Source: a virus
Strand: one strand, 5' to 3'
Length of the DNA stretch: 38,055 nt
IMG/VR virus record: IMGVR_UViG_3300046809_000267
Coordinates: 1 to 38,055 of that record
Position numbers and translations under genes: made by a program. This document shows positions 14,251-21,471 of this stretch, one piece after another. Position 1 is the first letter of the stretch; each line of letters begins with the position of its first letter. The notes below the pieces were generated by a model. That model worked only from the letters and a program-made list of their open reading frames with translations, had not been told where the DNA came from and searched no databases.

Positions 14251-14693
14251 GCTGCCAGCTCCTCAAATCCTGCCGGCGCGGGATCTTTCCACTTGACGTT
14301 GTGCTCGGCGCCCCAGGCATACAGGAATTCGATGAACTCGGATGCGTGGCGCTTGCTGAACTTTCGCGTTTGGACGCCAAGCTGCACGAAGCCGGTTCCG
14401 TCGAGATTGGGGATGATCGCGCCGACGCCTTGAACTGGATCGCCTTCGGCGGCTTTGATGCGCGCGAATGCGTCGACTAATAAGCGCTTCCATGTTTCGA
14501 GGTCGCGCATAGCGCCCATAAACGGAACCTGCGCGGCTACTTCCGCAAACATCGCGTGATACTTCGCTTGCTGATCGCTGGATTTCGTCGGCGCCTTGAT
14601 TTCGACGATGAATCCGTCTGGTGCCTGAATGCAAGCGCGGCTCGCTAACTGGCGGGCGGTAGGGTGCACGAGGCGGAACGATTGCTTATCCAT
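14247..14693 (-). CDS. NinB-family recombination protein
   Basis: 148 residues from the ATG at 14693. The pattern KSSDQQAKYHAMFAEVA ... WKRLLVDAFAR ... TRKFSKRHASEFIEFLYAWGAEHNV is diagnostic of NinB (lambda Orf), a single-strand DNA-binding partner of RecFOR-type recombination. The RusA gene directly upstream overlaps it by one base. Confidence 0.88.
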   Translation of the reverse strand: MDKQSFRLVHPTARQLASRACIQAPDGFIVEIKAPTKSSDQQAKYHAMFAEVAAQVPFMGAMRDLETWKRLLVDAFARIKAAEGDPVQGVGAIIPNLDGTGFVQLGVQTRKFSKRHASEFIEFLYAWGAEHNVKWKDPAPAGFEELAA

Positions 14694-15067
14694 CACGCCC
14701 CCATCACCATGACGCCGAGCCGGCCGCCCTTGACGATGTCGCCGCGGCATACCAGCAGCTCGTCAATTTGGCTGTCGTCGTCATAGACGCCGGCATGCGT
14801 CAGCGCATCGAGCGCCGCCTTCACACGGTTGTCAATATCGGCAATGCGTCGATCGCGCATGCTCACATGCAGCGCCACGCACAAACGGGCGGCACCGAAC
14901 TTGATCGCGTTACGCTCGGCGACGATCTCGGCTACACGCTGGCGGAAGTCTTTGCCTTCTGCGGTGATATACATTCCGCGCGGCGACTTGCGCCAGTAGC
15001 AATTTATCGATGGGGGAAGGGGGAGCGTCAGGAACTGCGCAACGCCGGATAATGGATGGTCTGTCAT
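14693..15067 (-). CDS. rusA: RusA-family Holliday junction resolvase
   Basis: 124 residues. LPLPPSINCYWR near the N-terminus, then RDRRIADIDNRVKAALDALTHAGVYDDDSQIDEL with its Asp residues, is the RusA fold and metal-binding signature. It would resolve four-way junctions made during phage recombination or replication, working with the NinB and YbcO neighbours. Confidence 0.92.
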   Translation of the reverse strand: MTDHPLSGVAQFLTLPLPPSINCYWRKSPRGMYITAEGKDFRQRVAEIVAERNAIKFGAARLCVALHVSMRDRRIADIDNRVKAALDALTHAGVYDDDSQIDELLVCRGDIVKGGRLGVMVMGA

Positions 15068-16026
15068 GCGATCTCCAGCATCAGACCGGGCTGGCGCAGA
15101 CGATCGCGCTGTAGCGGCTCATAGTCGCGATTCAGTTCGCAGCCAATGAATCCGCGGCCTAGTGATGACGCCACCTGTCCAGTCGTACCGCTCCCGAAGA
15201 ATGGATCAAGCACAATGTCGCCAACGCGTGCTCCGGCTAGAACACAAGGCTCAACGAGTGCTGTCGGGAAAACCGCGAAGTGCGCGCCCTTATATGGCTG
15301 CGTGTTGATGTTCCATACCGTGCGTCGGTTTCGATAGCCGCCGACGTCGCTCCATTGCTCATCGTTGCCGCGGGCTCCGTTCTCGTCCCGATAGGAGAGT
15401 CGGGCATCACGCTTAAAGCCGTTGCCAGATGCGTGATCGCTTACAGACGGCTCCTTGATGGCCTCGTGGTCATAGTGATAGCGCTCCGACTTCGCGAGCA
15501 AAAATATGGTTTCGTGACTTCTGGTAGGTCGGTCGGTAACGCTCTCCGGCATTGCATTTCCTTTCGACCAGATAACCTCCGATCGCAGGTTCCATCCATC
15601 AGTCCGCAGCGCGAACGCGAGCATCCATGGAATCCCCATCAAATCTTTAGGCTTGATTCCCTCGAGGTGCGGCCGTTTGCGCCTAACGGCCCACGACGGA
15701 ACAGATCCGTCCGGCGCGACGGTGTTTTTCCCGACGTTGCCGCCACCGCCCCATTTGTCCGTGCTGCAATAGCTGTCGCCGATGTTCAGCCAGAGCGTGC
15801 CGTCGTCGGCGAGCAGTTCGCGAACGCAGCGGAATACGTCTACCATCGCGGCGACATACTCGTCCGGTGTCGACTCAAGGCCAAGCTGCCCGTCGTGCCC
15901 GTAATCACGCAGACCATAGTAAGGCGGCGATGTAACGCACGTCTGCACCTTCACGCCGTCCGCGATCATTAAGCGCATCGTGTCGCGGCAGTCGCCGAAA
16001 TGACAGTTATTGATCCAATTTTTCAC
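15064..16026 (-). CDS. DNA methyltransferase, SPPY (beta) class
   Basis: 320 residues from a GTG at 16026 that overlaps the preceding stop (GTGA). TSPPYYGLRDYG (about 32-43) is the catalytic motif IV; VLDPFFGSGTTGQVASSLGR FIGCEL near the C-terminus is the SAM-binding motif I. That order (IV before I) is the beta class, and SPPY rather than DPPY favours N4-cytosine. No nuclease partner lies next to it, so it is an orphan, probably for anti-restriction. Confidence 0.9.
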   Translation of the reverse strand: MKNWINNCHFGDCRDTMRLMIADGVKVQTCVTSPPYYGLRDYGHDGQLGLESTPDEYVAAMVDVFRCVRELLADDGTLWLNIGDSYCSTDKWGGGGNVGKNTVAPDGSVPSWAVRRKRPHLEGIKPKDLMGIPWMLAFALRTDGWNLRSEVIWSKGNAMPESVTDRPTRSHETIFLLAKSERYHYDHEAIKEPSVSDHASGNGFKRDARLSYRDENGARGNDEQWSDVGGYRNRRTVWNINTQPYKGAHFAVFPTALVEPCVLAGARVGDIVLDPFFGSGTTGQVASSLGRGFIGCELNRDYEPLQRDRLRQPGLMLEIA

Positions 16027-16205
16027 GCTGGCTTCTCTGATTTGATGTATCGCCAAATTTCCGTTTTCGCCCGCTCGGCCGCCGCATCGCCGGCCGCCAG
16101 ACGCACGCGCTCGACAATTGCGCTGGCTTTCGCAAACTGGCCGCTTCGCCCGTCGCGCACTGCGGCGAGGAAGCGCGCTAAACAGTCGGCTTGCGTCAGC
16201 ACCAT
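16023..16205 (-). CDS. Small helical protein
   Basis: 60 residues, Ala/Arg-rich and helical, with ADCLARFLAAVRDGRSGQFAKASAIVERVRLAAGD. Coupled to the methyltransferase downstream (GTGA overlap) and overlapping the 37-residue frame upstream by 10 bases. Function unknown. Confidence 0.55.
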   Translation of the reverse strand: MVLTQADCLARFLAAVRDGRSGQFAKASAIVERVRLAAGDAAAERAKTEIWRYIKSEKPA

Positions 16206-16309
16206 GGAATAGCCGCGAATGAAACGGTGCGCAGGATGTACCAGCAGCCATGATCCACAGAGCCGTATTCGCTGTAGGCGTCGAACTTGATGCGGATCAT
16301 GGTGTGCAT
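16196..16309 (-). CDS. 37-residue protein between Gp157-like and methyltransferase genes
   Basis: ATG at 16309 with GAGCG upstream; the product starts MHTMIRIKFDAYSEYGS and has two Cys in a Trp/Tyr-rich second half. Start and stop fit the tight gene packing: 11 bases after the Gp157-like stop and a 10-base overlap with the next gene. No recognised family. Confidence 0.5.
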   Translation of the reverse strand: MHTMIRIKFDAYSEYGSVDHGCWYILRTVSFAAIPWC

Positions 16310-16320
16310 GGCGCGCTCGG

Positions 16321-16815
16321 TTAGACGCGAATTTCGAGCCGATCCTTGACGATCAGGCGTGCGCCGGCGATCTCTTGGCCTGCTTCGAGCGCTTTCTTGA
16401 TCTCGGTCTTGTTCGGCTCAGTCTTGACGCGCATGTATTGCTGCGGCACCGCGTCTGCATCGACAACTTCGACTGACTTGTCGCGGCCTTCGCGCAGGGC
16501 AATCGTCACCAGCGGGTTTTCGATGCGCAGGCGTTGCGCAGACTTCATGTTCTGTTGCAGGTAGCCCTCCAGGCGCTCGGCGCGAGCTTCCCACTTGCGC
16601 GCGCGCTCGACTATCTCTGCGGCTGCGTCGCGCATCATCTTTGCGTTAGCGGCAATCTCGCGCGAGATTAGGGCGCAGCCGACAGCCTTCTTGTCGAAGT
16701 CCTCGGCGCAGCCTTCAAGGGTGTCCTCGATGGTCGTATCGTCGAATCCTGCATCCATCAGGTCGTTTCGGATTGCCAGCAGCTCGCCGGTCAACTGGTA
16801 CAGTGGCGCGTTCAT
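16321..16815 (-). CDS. Siphovirus Gp157-family protein
   Basis: 164 residues from the ATG at 16815 (AAAGGAACCG upstream). It has DTIEDTLEG-like acidic helices, a long central helix (about residues 55-100) and the tail KTEPNKTEIKKALEAGQEIAGARLIVKDRLEIR, the signature of Gp157. The family accompanies single-strand annealing and recombination genes and has been linked to phage resistance; biochemistry is unclear. First gene of the 16.8-11.8 kb operon. Confidence 0.82.
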   Translation of the reverse strand: MNAPLYQLTGELLAIRNDLMDAGFDDTTIEDTLEGCAEDFDKKAVGCALISREIAANAKMMRDAAAEIVERARKWEARAERLEGYLQQNMKSAQRLRIENPLVTIALREGRDKSVEVVDADAVPQQYMRVKTEPNKTEIKKALEAGQEIAGARLIVKDRLEIRV

Positions 16816-16861
16816 TTCGGTTCCTTTTGATGTTTGTCTCGGCGGTATCGCTATGTATGTA

Positions 16862-16881
16862 AAGATACCATGACGGTATCC
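16862..16881 (-). promoter_or_regulatory. Operator-promoter of the 16.8-11.8 kb operon
   Basis: The operator AGATAC-N7-GTATCC (16863-16881) lies 48 bases upstream of the Gp157 start. On the minus strand TATCTT (16867-16862) can serve as the -10; the matching -35 is poor (AACCGC), but an AAAAAAATTT tract lies upstream as at the other sites. Confidence 0.5.
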
Positions 16882-16888
16882 GTAGCGG

Positions 16889-17131
16889 TTAAATTTTTTT
16901 GCGTCGAAGCCCGCGCCATTCGAAGCCGCCATGGCGCTCTGCTTCACTGCTTGGCCGGTGCTTGCACGACTCGGCGCCGTGTGGCGTCTGCGCCGTGTAT
17001 GACCAACGATTGCCGGTCCAGTAACTGAACAGGCGAAAGATGGTCTTGCCGTTCGGCTTGCGGCGCACTTCGTACACGCCGATGTGCCGCGGCTTTATGC
17101 TCTTGTCAAACCAGTCTGTGAACTCTTGCAT
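16889..17131 (-). CDS. Small basic hypothetical protein
   Basis: 80 residues from the ATG at 17131 with GGAG upstream. Rich in Trp, Tyr, Arg and Lys (DWFDKSIKPRHIGVYEVRRKPNGKTIFRLFSYWTGNRWS), suggesting a small beta-rich fold. Its stop codon lies within the A-rich start of the next operator-promoter. Function unknown. Confidence 0.6.
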   Translation of the reverse strand: MQEFTDWFDKSIKPRHIGVYEVRRKPNGKTIFRLFSYWTGNRWSYTAQTPHGAESCKHRPSSEAERHGGFEWRGLRRKKI

Positions 17132-17183
17132 GTGAGGTCTCCTGGCTGACGCCGGCGCGGGCCGGCGACGCGGTTTAGTGCGC

Positions 17184-17840
17184 TCAGAAGGGAATTTCGT
17201 CTGGCATCGTTTCAAAGCCGCCGAAGTTCTCGTCTTTGATATGGCCGCCGCTATTCGATGCCGTGGACTTCTTCAGCGGGCGATCCTTCAGCGCTGCGAC
17301 CAGCTGCGGCAGCTTCAGCGGCGTCGTCTTGCGGTCCAGAATCTCGGAGGCCGTCAGTTCCGTGTCGGCTTGGAACACTGCGTTGAGGCGCACGCTCCAG
17401 CCGGTTTCGCCAGTCGGTCGGCCGCCCTGGTCCTTCTTCTCGTATTCTTCCATTGCGAGCAGAATGCCAACACGCTTGTTCATCAGGCCCGGAAACTGGC
17501 TGAGGGTCTTGTTGACGTTGCCGCCTGCGTCCTTATCCCACACGACCGACTGAACCTGAGCGGGCTTGATGTCCTTGATACCAAGGCACGTCATGAGCGC
17601 CATCAGCGTTCCGTAGTCGCCCAGCTTCTCGCCGTCAGACTTGATGGTGTAGATGGAGAAGTTAGCCTTCTGGCCTTCGTCGGTTTCGAACGTGAAGGCA
17701 ATGCCGCGCGTGCCGCTTCGAGCGGTGATGTCCTCTGCGCGCGTGAACTTGCCGACGTACTTGCCTTTCTCGTCGATAAAGCTGGTGCGTTGCTCGGCCT
17801 TGCGTGCGGCTTGTGCGGATTCAGTATTGAGTGCGTACAT
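17184..17840 (-). CDS. Single-stranded DNA-binding protein with acidic tail
   Basis: 218 residues. The beta-rich N-terminal part (about 15-170) is compatible with an OB fold. After a glycine/lysine linker the protein ends ETMPDEIPF, close to the DDDIPF tip by which bacterial SSB recruits partners. It lies directly downstream of the Sak4-like ATPase, a pairing common in phage recombination modules. Assignment rests on tail and context more than on the core. Confidence 0.7.
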   Translation of the reverse strand: MYALNTESAQAARKAEQRTSFIDEKGKYVGKFTRAEDITARSGTRGIAFTFETDEGQKANFSIYTIKSDGEKLGDYGTLMALMTCLGIKDIKPAQVQSVVWDKDAGGNVNKTLSQFPGLMNKRVGILLAMEEYEKKDQGGRPTGETGWSVRLNAVFQADTELTASEILDRKTTPLKLPQLVAALKDRPLKKSTASNSGGHIKDENFGGFETMPDEIPF

Positions 17841-17916
17841 GTGTGCTCCAGTTGCTTCGTGTTAGGCCGTAGCCAGTGGGTGAAACGATCCGGCGCCGGA
17901 TGACGCCGGGCGATGG

Positions 17917-18564
17917 TTAAGCGGGTTGCGCGGTGTAGTAGTCGACGATCTGTCGGTCAACCTCTGCGAGGTCGTTTTCGATCTCGTCGCCGTCAAACAT
18001 CCCCATTGGCGACTTGCAGACGGTCTGTCCGTTGTTCTGCGTCATGAACATGTACTGGCGGTCGATCACGACCGTTTGCAACACGATCGTCACCATGCCC
18101 TCAATGCAGATGCGCTCGTCCAGCAGCCTGCCGATCGTGCGCGGCTTAGTTATTCCCGCGTCGTTCGTGTCGGTGTGACTCATCACGTACACGCGCACGT
18201 CGTCTGGCAGGGCGGCGGCGGCCATGAGGATGTCCCACACGTCGCGCGCGATGTCGGTGAACTTGTCGAAGCCGCGTTCGTTGCTTCGGCGCATGAACGA
18301 ATTGCTCATGCAGTATTGGAAATCATCCAGGATGATTACCTTGCGCTTGGTGCGCTGCATGTAGCTGACGATATGGCTCGCCGAGTCGCAGACGATCATG
18401 TTGCCGCCCGGGTTCTCTTTCGAGAGATACGACCAGCCCTTAGCGCGGAACGGCAAAGGCTTGCGCAAAGCCTGAATCAAAAGGGTCTGCGTCGGGTCCA
18501 AATTGCGCATCGAAGTGCTCTTTCCTGTCCCGCTGACACCCAAAACAAAAGTCACCGTTGCCAT
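17917..18564 (-). CDS. Sak4-like RecA-fold ATPase
   Basis: 215 residues. Walker A GVSGTGKS (9-16), Walker B VIILDDF (76-82), then a SHTDTND segment resembling the sensor region of phage AAA/RecA-like ATPases. Size and the SSB gene downstream fit Sak4-type single-strand annealing ATPases; a general phage nucleotide-binding protein is the alternative. A good ribosome site (AGGAG) fixes the start. The first 125 bases also encode another frame. Confidence 0.75.
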   Translation of the reverse strand: MATVTFVLGVSGTGKSTSMRNLDPTQTLLIQALRKPLPFRAKGWSYLSKENPGGNMIVCDSASHIVSYMQRTKRKVIILDDFQYCMSNSFMRRSNERGFDKFTDIARDVWDILMAAAALPDDVRVYVMSHTDTNDAGITKPRTIGRLLDERICIEGMVTIVLQTVVIDRQYMFMTQNNGQTVCKSPMGMFDGDEIENDLAEVDRQIVDYYTAQPA

Positions 18565-18664
18565 TTGCTTCTCCTGTGCGTTCAGTTCGCTCGTTCAGTT
18601 CAGTTTGCTGCTGTTCTTCCAATTCGGCTTGCCACTGCCAGCCGTCGTCGTCTGGCGCGTCCAT
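18440..18664 (-). CDS. Small acidic protein overlapping the ATPase gene out of frame
   Basis: 74 residues. The ATG at 18664 directly follows the preceding TAG, so translation can pass straight on. The first half is acidic and Gln/Glu-rich; CFGCQRDRKEHF follows. The last 125 bases lie inside the ATPase gene in another frame. The tight junction supports it; the long overlap counts against it. Confidence 0.42.
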   Translation of the reverse strand: MDAPDDDGWQWQAELEEQQQTELNERTERTGEANGNGDFCFGCQRDRKEHFDAQFGPDADPFDSGFAQAFAVPR

Positions 18665-18901
18665 CTAGCTCACCTTGCAATGCAAGAAATGGCGGGCGAT
18701 GTAGTGGGGCACATGGCCGCTGCCGATCGCTACGCGGGGCTGAACACCGCGACGAGCGAGATCGGCTTTTGCTGCACGCTGGCGCTGTTCCGTGCGCGCT
18801 TGCAGTGCTGCAAATTCGGCGTCGAGAATCTCGGCTTGCGAGAGGCGCACATTCGTCTGGACGTGGCGCAGATCATTCAGTGACTTGGCGATCAGTTGCA
18901 T
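18665..18901 (-). CDS. Small helical protein
   Basis: 78 residues from the ATG at 18901 with GGAG upstream. Helical and charged: SLNDLRHVQTNVRLSQAEILDAEFAALQARTEQRQRAAKADLARRG, probably a coiled coil; the C-terminus is His-rich (HVPHYIARHFLHC). Start overlaps the preceding stop by 10 bases. Function unknown. Confidence 0.55.
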   Translation of the reverse strand: MQLIAKSLNDLRHVQTNVRLSQAEILDAEFAALQARTEQRQRAAKADLARRGVQPRVAIGSGHVPHYIARHFLHCKVS

Positions 18902-19119
18902 ACCGGGCTCCGGGAGAAAGTAAGTACGATCATCACGGCGAGAGCCATTGCGCACGCGCCAGCAGAGAAAGCGAGAAACAGGTCGTTGACCTTGCATACG
19001 CTAGCTACTATGGTATCCGTCGCGTGCAAATTTTTTTCCGCGACGTCGGCCTGACGCGGGCGGAAAATCGCTGCGGAGCGTAATAATAACGCGGACTTCA
19101 GTTGCGATGCAGTGTTCAT
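18892..19119 (-). CDS. Small single-pass membrane protein
   Basis: 75 residues with one hydrophobic segment (about 46-66, DLFLAFSAGACAMALAVMIVLTF). Residues about 28-37 read EKNLHATDTI and are encoded by a degenerate copy of the phage operator cassette. The outer-membrane gene at 360-1196 has KKNLCATDTI at the same distance from its start. It follows the operator-promoter at 19173-19201. Confidence 0.5.
   Translation of the reverse strand: MNTASQLKSALLLRSAAIFRPRQADVAEKNLHATDTIVASVCKVNDLFLAFSAGACAMALAVMIVLTFSRSPVCN
19000..19018 (-). promoter_or_regulatory. Degenerate operator inside the small membrane-protein gene
   Basis: Right half GTATCC (19013-19018) is intact and flanked by the usual CG and an AAATTTTTTT tract (plus-strand view), but the left half is GCTAGC. 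It has the sequence context of the operator cassette without a convincing -10, and may be a decayed copy. Confidence 0.4.
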
Positions 19120-19172
19120 GGTGATTTCGTTCCGTTCGTGGTTTTGGTTTGTGTTTTGTCCTGCTGAGATGA

Positions 19173-19201
19173 AGGATACTAAAACGGTATCCGTTGCGCA
19201 A
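19173..19201 (-). promoter_or_regulatory. Operator-promoter of the 19.1-16.9 kb operon
   Basis: Minus-strand TTGCGC (19201-19196), 17 bases, TATCCT (19178-19173), with an A6 tract upstream. The operator GGATAC-N7-GTATCC (19174-19192) is a perfect palindrome. This is the clearest example of the repeated arrangement. Confidence 0.72.
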
Positions 19202-19231
19202 GTGTTTTTTGCGAGAAAAATGCGCGGGTGC

Positions 19232-19432
19232 CTACAAGCGCATCCACGTCTGATAGTCGGCTTCGCTCAGTCGATCGCCTGGAAGCGCTGCCTTTGCGTC
19301 TGGCTTGTGCGCGTCGCAATACTCGCGGCCTTCGTGCTGCCAATGGGCCTTCACGCGCGGGCCTAACTTTCGGCACACGCAGCAGTAGCGCCAGCCGCCG
19401 CGCTCGACCATTGCTTTCGTGATGCGATTCAT
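19232..19432 (-). CDS. Small zinc-ribbon-like protein
   Basis: 66 residues from the ATG overlapping the previous stop. RYCCVCRKLGPR and REYCDAHKPD give a C-x2-C ... C-x2-H arrangement that probably binds one zinc. Last gene of its operon; the next operator-promoter starts about 30 bases further on. Function unknown. Confidence 0.6.
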   Translation of the reverse strand: MNRITKAMVERGGWRYCCVCRKLGPRVKAHWQHEGREYCDAHKPDAKAALPGDRLSEADYQTWMRL

Positions 19433-19923
19433 GGCTGGCCCGCCTGTGAGCAAGCGAGCTGCCACAGCCGCGGATCGGCCTTGGTAATGGCGTCCAACAG
19501 AAGCCGCTTTTCTTCGAGATAGGTGACAGCGAACTTCGGATCATGCATAACGATGCTCGACGTGTTGCTGATTAGGTCGGCGCACTTGATCGTCTGTATC
19601 CAAGCAGGCGCCGCAGCCAGTCGGGCCCGTGACGCAGCCTTGCGCGCGGCGCGGTTCCCCGTTTCCAGGTCAGACAGCAGAATGACGCCGGCCGTCACGA
19701 TCTCGCCGAACTGCTCGCGCAAGGTTTCGGCAGACACGCCCTGATCTTCGATGCAATCGTGCAGCCACGCAACGGCTACCGCGTGATCGGTATCTAGCGC
19801 GACCGTCGCCACGATGCCCGCCACCTCGGCCAGATGGTCGACATACGGGTTGCCGGTGTACTTGCGCACCTGATCCTTGTGCGCTTCACGCGCAAACATC
19901 ATTGCTCTATATGCGAGGCTCAT
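19429..19923 (-). CDS. HD-domain hydrolase of the RSH/MESH1 type
   Basis: 164 residues from the ATG in the ATGA overlap. REAHKDQVRKYTGNPYVDHL (12-31), AWLHDCIED (52-60, the HDxxED motif) and KCADLISNTSSI carry the His and Asp ligands of an HD metal site. This arrangement matches the stand-alone (p)ppGpp hydrolase fold (SpoT HD, MESH1, HD_4). It may cleave alarmones or related nucleotides; no synthetase domain is present. Substrate is inferred. Confidence 0.82.
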   Translation of the reverse strand: MSLAYRAMMFAREAHKDQVRKYTGNPYVDHLAEVAGIVATVALDTDHAVAVAWLHDCIEDQGVSAETLREQFGEIVTAGVILLSDLETGNRAARKAASRARLAAAPAWIQTIKCADLISNTSSIVMHDPKFAVTYLEEKRLLLDAITKADPRLWQLACSQAGQP

Positions 19924-20207
19924 TGTTGCTCCATTTGCTCGTTGACCGTTTCCTGATAGGCCGCCCATCTGCGCCGCCCGCGTGCTGCCCGCCGCTTGTC
20001 GCCGGTCAACAGATTGGCGATGCGGCCCAGCGTCTTGTCGTAGTACTGATATAGCGCTATGCCTTCGTCACAGCAGCTCACCGCGACAGCCTGGTATCCA
20101 ACGCCAATGTCGACGTACTCGTATGGGTCGCGGCCACAGAATGCGCAGCCGTGATCGCACAGTCGCCATCCTTCAGGCTTCCATTGCTTCCAGCGTGGGC
20201 GCGTCAT
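19920..20207 (-). CDS. Hypothetical protein with Cys motif
   Basis: 95 residues. WRLCDHGCAFCGRDPYEYVD (about 14-33) contains three Cys and a His, a possible zinc knuckle; the C-terminus is basic (GDKRRAARGRRRW). Overlaps both neighbours by 4 bases. Function unknown. Confidence 0.55.
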   Translation of the reverse strand: MTRPRWKQWKPEGWRLCDHGCAFCGRDPYEYVDIGVGYQAVAVSCCDEGIALYQYYDKTLGRIANLLTGDKRRAARGRRRWAAYQETVNEQMEQQ

Positions 20208-20407
20208 GCTGGCTCCTTGTTCATCGCTTGCGCGAGCTGCGCGCGATCCACGCGCATGATTAGCGTCACATCTATGCCGAGAATGTCGGAAAAAACTTGC
20301 GCAAGTGCATTGCTGACGCTTTGCATCTGATCAATGTCAGGCGAATTGGTATGAACCAGAGCATGCACGGCCGCCGCGAGGTCGCGCTTGTTTGCTATGT
20401 CGCTCAT
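20204..20407 (-). CDS. Small helical protein
   Basis: 67 residues. The ATG at 20407 shares one base with the previous stop (TGATG). Helical throughout, with AAVHALVHTNSPDIDQMQSVSN and a VTLIMRVDRAQLAQAM end. No recognised family. Confidence 0.5.
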   Translation of the reverse strand: MSDIANKRDLAAAVHALVHTNSPDIDQMQSVSNALAQVFSDILGIDVTLIMRVDRAQLAQAMNKEPA

Positions 20408-20595
20408 CAATGCACTCCTGTCGCGTGAAACGTGCGATGCGTCTGGCCGGCGATCTGTACGGATGCTTGCAGGGCAGAGGCTGATTCGATGCAGCGTGCG
20501 GCAATGTCGTGCGATGCGCTGGCGTGCAGCGCGTCGGCGGCAGCTTTCAGCGCGTCAATTGCGTCGATGATCTTTTCGGGGCTGACTTGCATCAT
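20407..20595 (-). CDS. Small Ala/Ser-rich helical protein
   Basis: 62 residues; the ATG at 20595 overlaps the preceding stop (ATGA). Composed of Ala-rich helices (IIDAIDALKAAADALHASASHD). Function unknown. Confidence 0.5.
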   Translation of the reverse strand: MMQVSPEKIIDAIDALKAAADALHASASHDIAARCIESASALQASVQIAGQTHRTFHATGVH

Positions 20596-20861
20596 TCACC
20601 TCTCGCCCGGATCATGGCGTCGGCCATTGCATAGGCACTGTCAGCTATTGGGTTTTCTGCGTAATCGACGACACCGTTTGAATCCCCTGATGCCGCTATG
20701 AGGCCTTGCATCGCCTTAGCCGCGAAGTAGTCGCGCAGTGTCATGCCGCCAAACTGCCACGTGTCGTAGTCGTCTTGATGCCCGTATGCGCTCTCATTCG
20801 GCGCGCCCGCTTCGCGCGTGCTAACCGGAAATGCCGGGCCGCCGTCTTTGATCCCAATCAT
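20592..20861 (-). CDS. Phage early protein (DYFAAKAMQ type)
   Basis: 89 residues. GGPAFPVSTR ... GMTLRDYFAAKAMQGLIA ... ADSAYAMADAMIRARGE is a pattern found in many short early proteins of temperate phages and prophages. Function is not known. ATGA overlap with its upstream neighbour. Confidence 0.7.
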   Translation of the reverse strand: MIGIKDGGPAFPVSTREAGAPNESAYGHQDDYDTWQFGGMTLRDYFAAKAMQGLIAASGDSNGVVDYAENPIADSAYAMADAMIRARGE

Positions 20862-21175
20862 GATTGGCCCTCTGCTTTGGCGATTGCGGCATACCCCACA
20901 TCGGTCGCGTTATCGAGAGCACGAATGAGGTCGTCGAACCTTGCGTCGTCGCGCAATACATCACGTAGGACTATGAGCGCTTCATGTGCGGCTGAATTGG
21001 TGGCCTTCAGAGCCTCAAGCAGTTCCGGCGCGGCGGCGATCAGGCGGGCGTTGGCCTTCGCTTCATCAAAATTTGCACCAGACACTCTCGCAATTTTGAC
21101 GTCCATCATTGGCGCGGTCCCAACTTCAAGCCCTGACGCCCACCATTTCCCCGGCGTATGCTTGATCTCGCTCAT
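20858..21175 (-). CDS. Ead-type early protein (HTPGKW family)
   Basis: 105 residues. HTPGKWWASG at the N-terminus and KANARLIAAAPELLEAL in the centre define this widespread phage early family; function unknown. The next gene upstream belongs to the same family, so the pair is a tandem duplication or assembly of alleles. Confidence 0.72.
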   Translation of the reverse strand: MSEIKHTPGKWWASGLEVGTAPMMDVKIARVSGANFDEAKANARLIAAAPELLEALKATNSAAHEALIVLRDVLRDDARFDDLIRALDNATDVGYAAIAKAEGQS

Positions 21176-21471
21176 TGCTCGCCCCTTGCTTTAGCCAGAG
21201 CAGCGCGGGCACGCACGAAGCCGCCTTTACCGCCGATCCACGGCGTGTTGATGATTTCTTCGAGTGCTGCGTACAGGTCAGGAGCCGCGGCTATCAGCCT
21301 TGCATTTGCTTCGCGCTCTGTATCGCCTCCGCAACAAAATATGTCCGCTATTTCTTCGCCGCCATACACCTCCCCACGCGGGCGAATGAATGCGAGACTT
21401 GCTCGGGTATCTTCGTCGGGATGGTCAAAGCAGACTTCCCACGGACCTTTCGTTATTTGAATATCGCTCAT
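21172..21471 (-). CDS. Ead-type early protein, tandem paralogue
   Basis: 99 residues from the ATG sharing a base with the previous stop. ITKGPWEVCFDHPDEDT ... EREANARLIAAAPDLYAALEEI matches its downstream neighbour in layout. Same family, unknown function. Confidence 0.7.
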   Translation of the reverse strand: MSDIQITKGPWEVCFDHPDEDTRASLAFIRPRGEVYGGEEIADIFCCGGDTEREANARLIAAAPDLYAALEEIINTPWIGGKGGFVRARAALAKARGEQ

